DNA of 7,469 nucleotides from Rubrobacteraceae bacterium (GTDB lineage Bacteria > Actinomycetota > Rubrobacteria > Rubrobacterales > Rubrobacteraceae), in assembly GCA_021156345.1 (NCBI GenBank), contig JAJNDJ010000029.1, forward strand, positions 1-7,469. Direction: 5' to 3'. Shown in pieces: positions 5,305 through 7,469 of the stretch; within the stretch, counting starts at the first letter, position 1; every line of letters starts with the position of its first letter. The position numbers and the translations under genes were made by a program. The notes below the pieces were generated by a model. That model had not been told where the DNA came from. It did no database searches and saw nothing but the letters and a program-made list of their open reading frames with translations.

Positions 5305-5479
5305 CAGCCCCGCCTGCAATTATTCACCCAGCGAGGTTACCAGAAGATAGACAACCTTTGGTTTGTAGGCTCGAGATACCGCCATAACCATTCTCGGTTG
5401 TGTACTCTTGATGCTGCGTGTCGCACATACCATGTGCGAAAATACCTCCCCTGCTCCTGGAGGTGGTGTAATAGGTCCA
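5305..5479. other. Intergenic control region before the kinase
   Basis: The region lies between the 102-aa gene and the kinase start. It contains two AACC/GGTT dyads (5353-5363 with a 3-base spacer, 5386-5399 with a 6-base spacer) and the strong TCGCACAT dyad at 5421-5439. I could not find a -35/-10 pair of good quality. The GGAGG at 5458-5462 is too far (17 bases) from the ATG at 5480 to be an ideal binding site. Confidence 0.4.
5421..5439. promoter_or_regulatory. 8-bp perfect dyad upstream of kinase operon
   Basis: TCGCACAT (5421-5428) and ATGTGCGA (5432-5439) are exact inverted arms three bases apart, 40 bases before the preferred kinase start. As DNA this suits a dimeric regulator; as RNA it makes a tight leader hairpin. 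If translation began at 5408 or 5411 the dyad would be coding, which I think less likely. Confidence 0.5.
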
Positions 5480-6907
5480 ATGCAACCATCCGAATACGGC
5501 GAATCATCCAGGCCGACCCACGAGATTCTCAGGGAGAGCGAGGAGCGCTTCCGCCTCCTGGTCGAGGGCGTCAAGGACTACGCCATCTTCATGCTCGACG
5601 CCGATGGGTACATCACAACGTGGAACATTGGGGCTCAGCGCATCAAGGGCTACGAGTCCGAGGAGATCATCGGGGAGCACTTCTCGATCTTCTACACCGA
5701 TGAGGACATCGAGCGCGGACATCCCGATGAGGAGTTGCGCATCGCGGCCGCCGATGGCAGCTACGAGGAAGAGGGAATAAGGGTTCGCAAGGACGGTGCC
5801 CACTTCTGGGCTAGCGTGTTGATCACAGCGTTGAGGGACGAGGAAGGTGACCTCCGCGGCTTCGCCAAGGTGACTAGGGATATAACCGCGCGCAAGGTTG
5901 CCGAGGAACGCGACCGTTTGCTGGCCAGCGAGCAAGCGGCCCTGGAGAGGGCCACGGATATTCTGGAAAGCATCAGCGACGCATTCTTCGCCATCGATGG
6001 GGAGCGGCGCTTCACCTATATCAACGGCAAGGCGGAGCAGTTCTGGGGGCTGTCTCGGGATGAGTTGCTGGGCAAGAACATCTGGGAGGAGTTCCCCCAG
6101 GCGGTGGGTTCCGAGTACTACCGGCAGATACAGCGGGCCATGGAGGAGGGCGTCACCACGGAATTCGAGGCTACATTTCCTGTTCTCGGAGCATGGGTAG
6201 CGGGGAGGGCCTACCCTTCTCGGGAAGGGCTATCGGTGTACTTCCAAGACGTAACCGAACGCAAGCGGGCGGAGGAGTCCCTCAGACGGGTGACCGATGC
6301 CGAGCGCAAGCGGATAGCGCGTGACCTGCACGACGGCGTCCTACAAGATTTCTCTTACACCACAGCGGCCATAGGCATGATGGTGCTCCAGGCCCAGGAC
6401 GCGAAGCTGAGGGAGCAGCTGCAGGCAGCAGTCGACGCGGTCCGACGTGGTACTCAGAGCCTCCGCGAGGTGGTCAACGACTTGCGCCTCGAGGATGAAG
6501 AAGAGCGACCCTTCCCCGAGATAGTCGGGGCTCTGGTGAGGCGGAGCCGGACGATGGCCAGGAGGCTCCAGATAAGCCTGGAGGTGGGAGAACAGGTTCC
6601 ATCGGCGCCGTTGGGAGAGACCGGAACTCAAGTCTCGCGCATAATCCAGGAGGCGCTCACCAACGCCCGTAGGCACTCTGAGGCGAGGAGGGTTTCTGTG
6701 AGCGTCAAGATGGATAGGGACGAACTTCTCGTCGAGGTCTCTGACGACGGGAGGGGATTTGGGTCGGAGAGCTCACCCGGCGTGGGCCTGAGCAGCATGC
6801 GCGAACGAGCTGCGCTCATCGGCGGAGAACTGGAGATCGAGAGCGAAGTGGAGCAGGGCACAAGGGTTCGGTTGCGCGTCCCTTTGTCACAGGGGATCTT
6901 GGAATGA
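5480..6907 (+). CDS. Soluble PAS-PAS histidine kinase, NarL/DesK type
   Basis: The product has about 475 residues when started at the ATG at 5480, which lies just before the first PAS domain. A TTG at 5408 or ATG at 5411 would add about 24 atypical residues encoded across a palindrome. Counting from 5480, PAS1 with a PAC tail spans about 19-140 (contains GAQRIKGYESEEIIGEHFS) and PAS2 about 156-266. A HisKA_3 dimerisation helix follows, with RDLHDGVLQDF; the phospho-acceptor histidine is near residue 284 and is followed by the HDxxxQ pattern linked to phosphatase activity. The HATPase_c domain has an N box EALTNARRH (Asn near 395), a G1 box SDDGRGFG (Asp near 423) and a G2 box GVGLSSMRER (about 434-443). 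No membrane segment is present, so the signal is cytosolic, bound by the PAS domains (ligand, redox or light; not decidable here). The stop overlaps the regulator gene by four bases. Confidence 0.9.
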   Translation: MQPSEYGESSRPTHEILRESEERFRLLVEGVKDYAIFMLDADGYITTWNIGAQRIKGYESEEIIGEHFSIFYTDEDIERGHPDEELRIAAADGSYEEEGIRVRKDGAHFWASVLITALRDEEGDLRGFAKVTRDITARKVAEERDRLLASEQAALERATDILESISDAFFAIDGERRFTYINGKAEQFWGLSRDELLGKNIWEEFPQAVGSEYYRQIQRAMEEGVTTEFEATFPVLGAWVAGRAYPSREGLSVYFQDVTERKRAEESLRRVTDAERKRIARDLHDGVLQDFSYTTAAIGMMVLQAQDAKLREQLQAAVDAVRRGTQSLREVVNDLRLEDEEERPFPEIVGALVRRSRTMARRLQISLEVGEQVPSAPLGETGTQVSRIIQEALTNARRHSEARRVSVSVKMDRDELLVEVSDDGRGFGSESSPGVGLSSMRERAALIGGELEIESEVEQGTRVRLRVPLSQGILE

Positions 6908-7287
6908 GTGCGGAAGCAGAGACAAAGCAAATACGTGTCATGCTTGTGGAGGATCATCCCGACTTCAGGGATCTCATGGAGGTCCTGCTGGGCAGCCAGT
7001 CGGACATCAAGCTGGTGGCGCAGGCCGGATCGCTCGCCGAGGCCCGCAATTATGCCGTGAGGTTCGAGTTCGACGTGGCGGTCTTGGATCTGGGTCTGCC
7101 CGACGGGGATGGGGTAGATCTGATCGCCGATCTGCGACAGGCCAACCCCGACGTGGGGGTGCTGATCTTGAGCGCGAGCCTCGACGCTTCGAGCTTCGAG
7201 AGAGCCGCCGAGGCCGACGAGATATTGGATAAACTCGCTCCCCTGGATGAGGTTCTCGGTACAGTAAGGCGCCTGGGGACCGCGTGA
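6904..7287 (+). CDS. Single-domain response regulator (REC only)
   Basis: The 127-residue protein is one receiver domain. The acidic pair is E16-D17 (VMLVEDHPD), the phospho-acceptor is D62 in VLDLGLPDGDG, the switch Ser is S90 in LILSASLD, and the conserved Lys is K110 in EILDKLAP. The ATG overlaps the kinase stop as ATGA, so the two are coupled and form a cognate pair. Kinases of the HisKA_3 type normally work with NarL-type regulators that carry a LuxR helix-turn-helix. Here translation ends right after the receiver and the following 74 bases do not encode such a domain, so this regulator has no DNA-binding output. It probably acts on a partner protein or as a phosphate relay. Confidence 0.9.
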   Translation: MSAEAETKQIRVMLVEDHPDFRDLMEVLLGSQSDIKLVAQAGSLAEARNYAVRFEFDVAVLDLGLPDGDGVDLIADLRQANPDVGVLILSASLDASSFERAAEADEILDKLAPLDEVLGTVRRLGTA

Positions 7288-7361
7288 GCTCCTACGAAAC
7301 GTTCTTGCCTGGTAAGGTGAATTCTCCGAAGATCGGGTGAGGGGATTCTCGAAGGTTCGAG
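7288..7361. other. Convergent intergenic gap
   Basis: This short gap separates the plus-strand regulator and the minus-strand edge gene. CTCGAA-GG-TTCGAG (7349-7362) is a small palindrome that could act from either side. There is no T-tract and hence no clear terminator. Confidence 0.35.
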
Positions 7362-7469
7362 TCATCTGCCCCCGACGTGGACGGCCGGGCGTCTCGTGCC
7401 ATCCGGTTCGGCTTCGCGCAAGACCTCGCGGGTGACGGGGGCGGTATCCCCCTCCCCGAATAGGAGGAA
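7362..7469 (-). CDS. C-terminal end of an unidentified convergent gene
   Basis: On the minus strand a frame enters from the right edge and runs 35 codons to TGA at 7362-7364, reading [20 protein letters not shown] and then [15 protein letters not shown]. Third positions are GC-rich and the peptide has a normal protein composition, unlike the alternatives in this stretch. It resembles short cytoplasmic tails of integral membrane transporters, but I cannot name the family from this fragment. The AGGAGGA-like word at the extreme right (plus strand) is therefore probably coding and not a ribosome binding site. Confidence 0.55.
   Translation of the reverse strand, partial: FLLFGEGDTAPVTREVLREAEPDGTRRPAVHVGGR

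Noticed and set aside
5408..5479. Extended N-terminus of the kinase from TTG 5408 or ATG 5411
   Set aside because: No binding site, atypical residues, and it would be encoded by the perfect dyad; PAS-type kinases start just before the first domain, as at 5480.
6628..7365. Long minus-strand frame opposite the kinase end and regulator
   Set aside because: Antisense shadow; the plus-strand frames carry all kinase and receiver motifs and overlap by ATGA.
7458..7469. AGGAGGA-like ribosome binding site for a plus-strand gene beyond the window
   Set aside because: The same bases read as good codons of a minus-strand C-terminus; no start codon is in view to support a plus-strand gene.

Overview
The window looks like an accessory region of a high-GC Gram-positive chromosome. 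Protein style and the two-component genes suggest an actinobacterium, with Rubrobacter-type lineages my best guess. That rests on recognising protein style, not on a marker gene, so it is tentative. The chromate block (about 1.7-4.5 kb) is clearly GC-rich with GC-rich third codon positions. The first 1.7 kb and the 4.46-5.4 kb stretch are visibly AT-richer and hold repeats and decayed or orphan sequence.

Layout. 1-1.7 kb is a mobile-element scar. It holds a 151-bp MITE-like element with perfect 16-bp terminal inverted repeats and a 4-bp target duplication, several copies of a second repeat built on GAACTTCCGAGAA, a G-run array and several hairpins. It also holds a frameshifted gene for a five-blade PLL/DUF346-type beta-propeller, framed by perfect 16-bp inverted repeats. 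1.7-4.5 kb (minus strand) is a chromate-resistance operon, transcribed chrA - rhodanese - chrB N-terminal domain - chrB C-terminal domain, with a recognisable promoter and a dyad symmetry inside it. 4.46-5.48 kb is largely non-coding, apart from one 102-codon gene of unknown function with a good ribosome binding site. 5.48-7.29 kb (plus strand) is a two-gene operon: a soluble PAS-PAS-HisKA_3-HATPase histidine kinase, overlapped by 4 nt with a single-domain response regulator. The last ~110 bases hold the C-terminal end of a convergent gene whose remainder lies outside the window.

How the genes work together. ChrA exports chromate. The two ChrB halves are probably the sensor/regulator or an accessory factor. 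The rhodanese may handle sulfur or thiol chemistry linked to chromate stress. The GTAACC-GGTTAC dyad between the -35 and -10 of the chrA promoter is the natural candidate for the control site. The kinase and regulator form a separate signalling pair with an unknown signal. Because the regulator has no DNA-binding domain, its output is probably protein-protein.

No clearly new defence or biosynthetic system is visible. The best leads are the MITE inserted into an older repeat copy (the empty site can be rebuilt from a second copy), the lectin-like gene with a homopolymer frameshift inside inverted repeats, and the split chrB with its promoter dyad.
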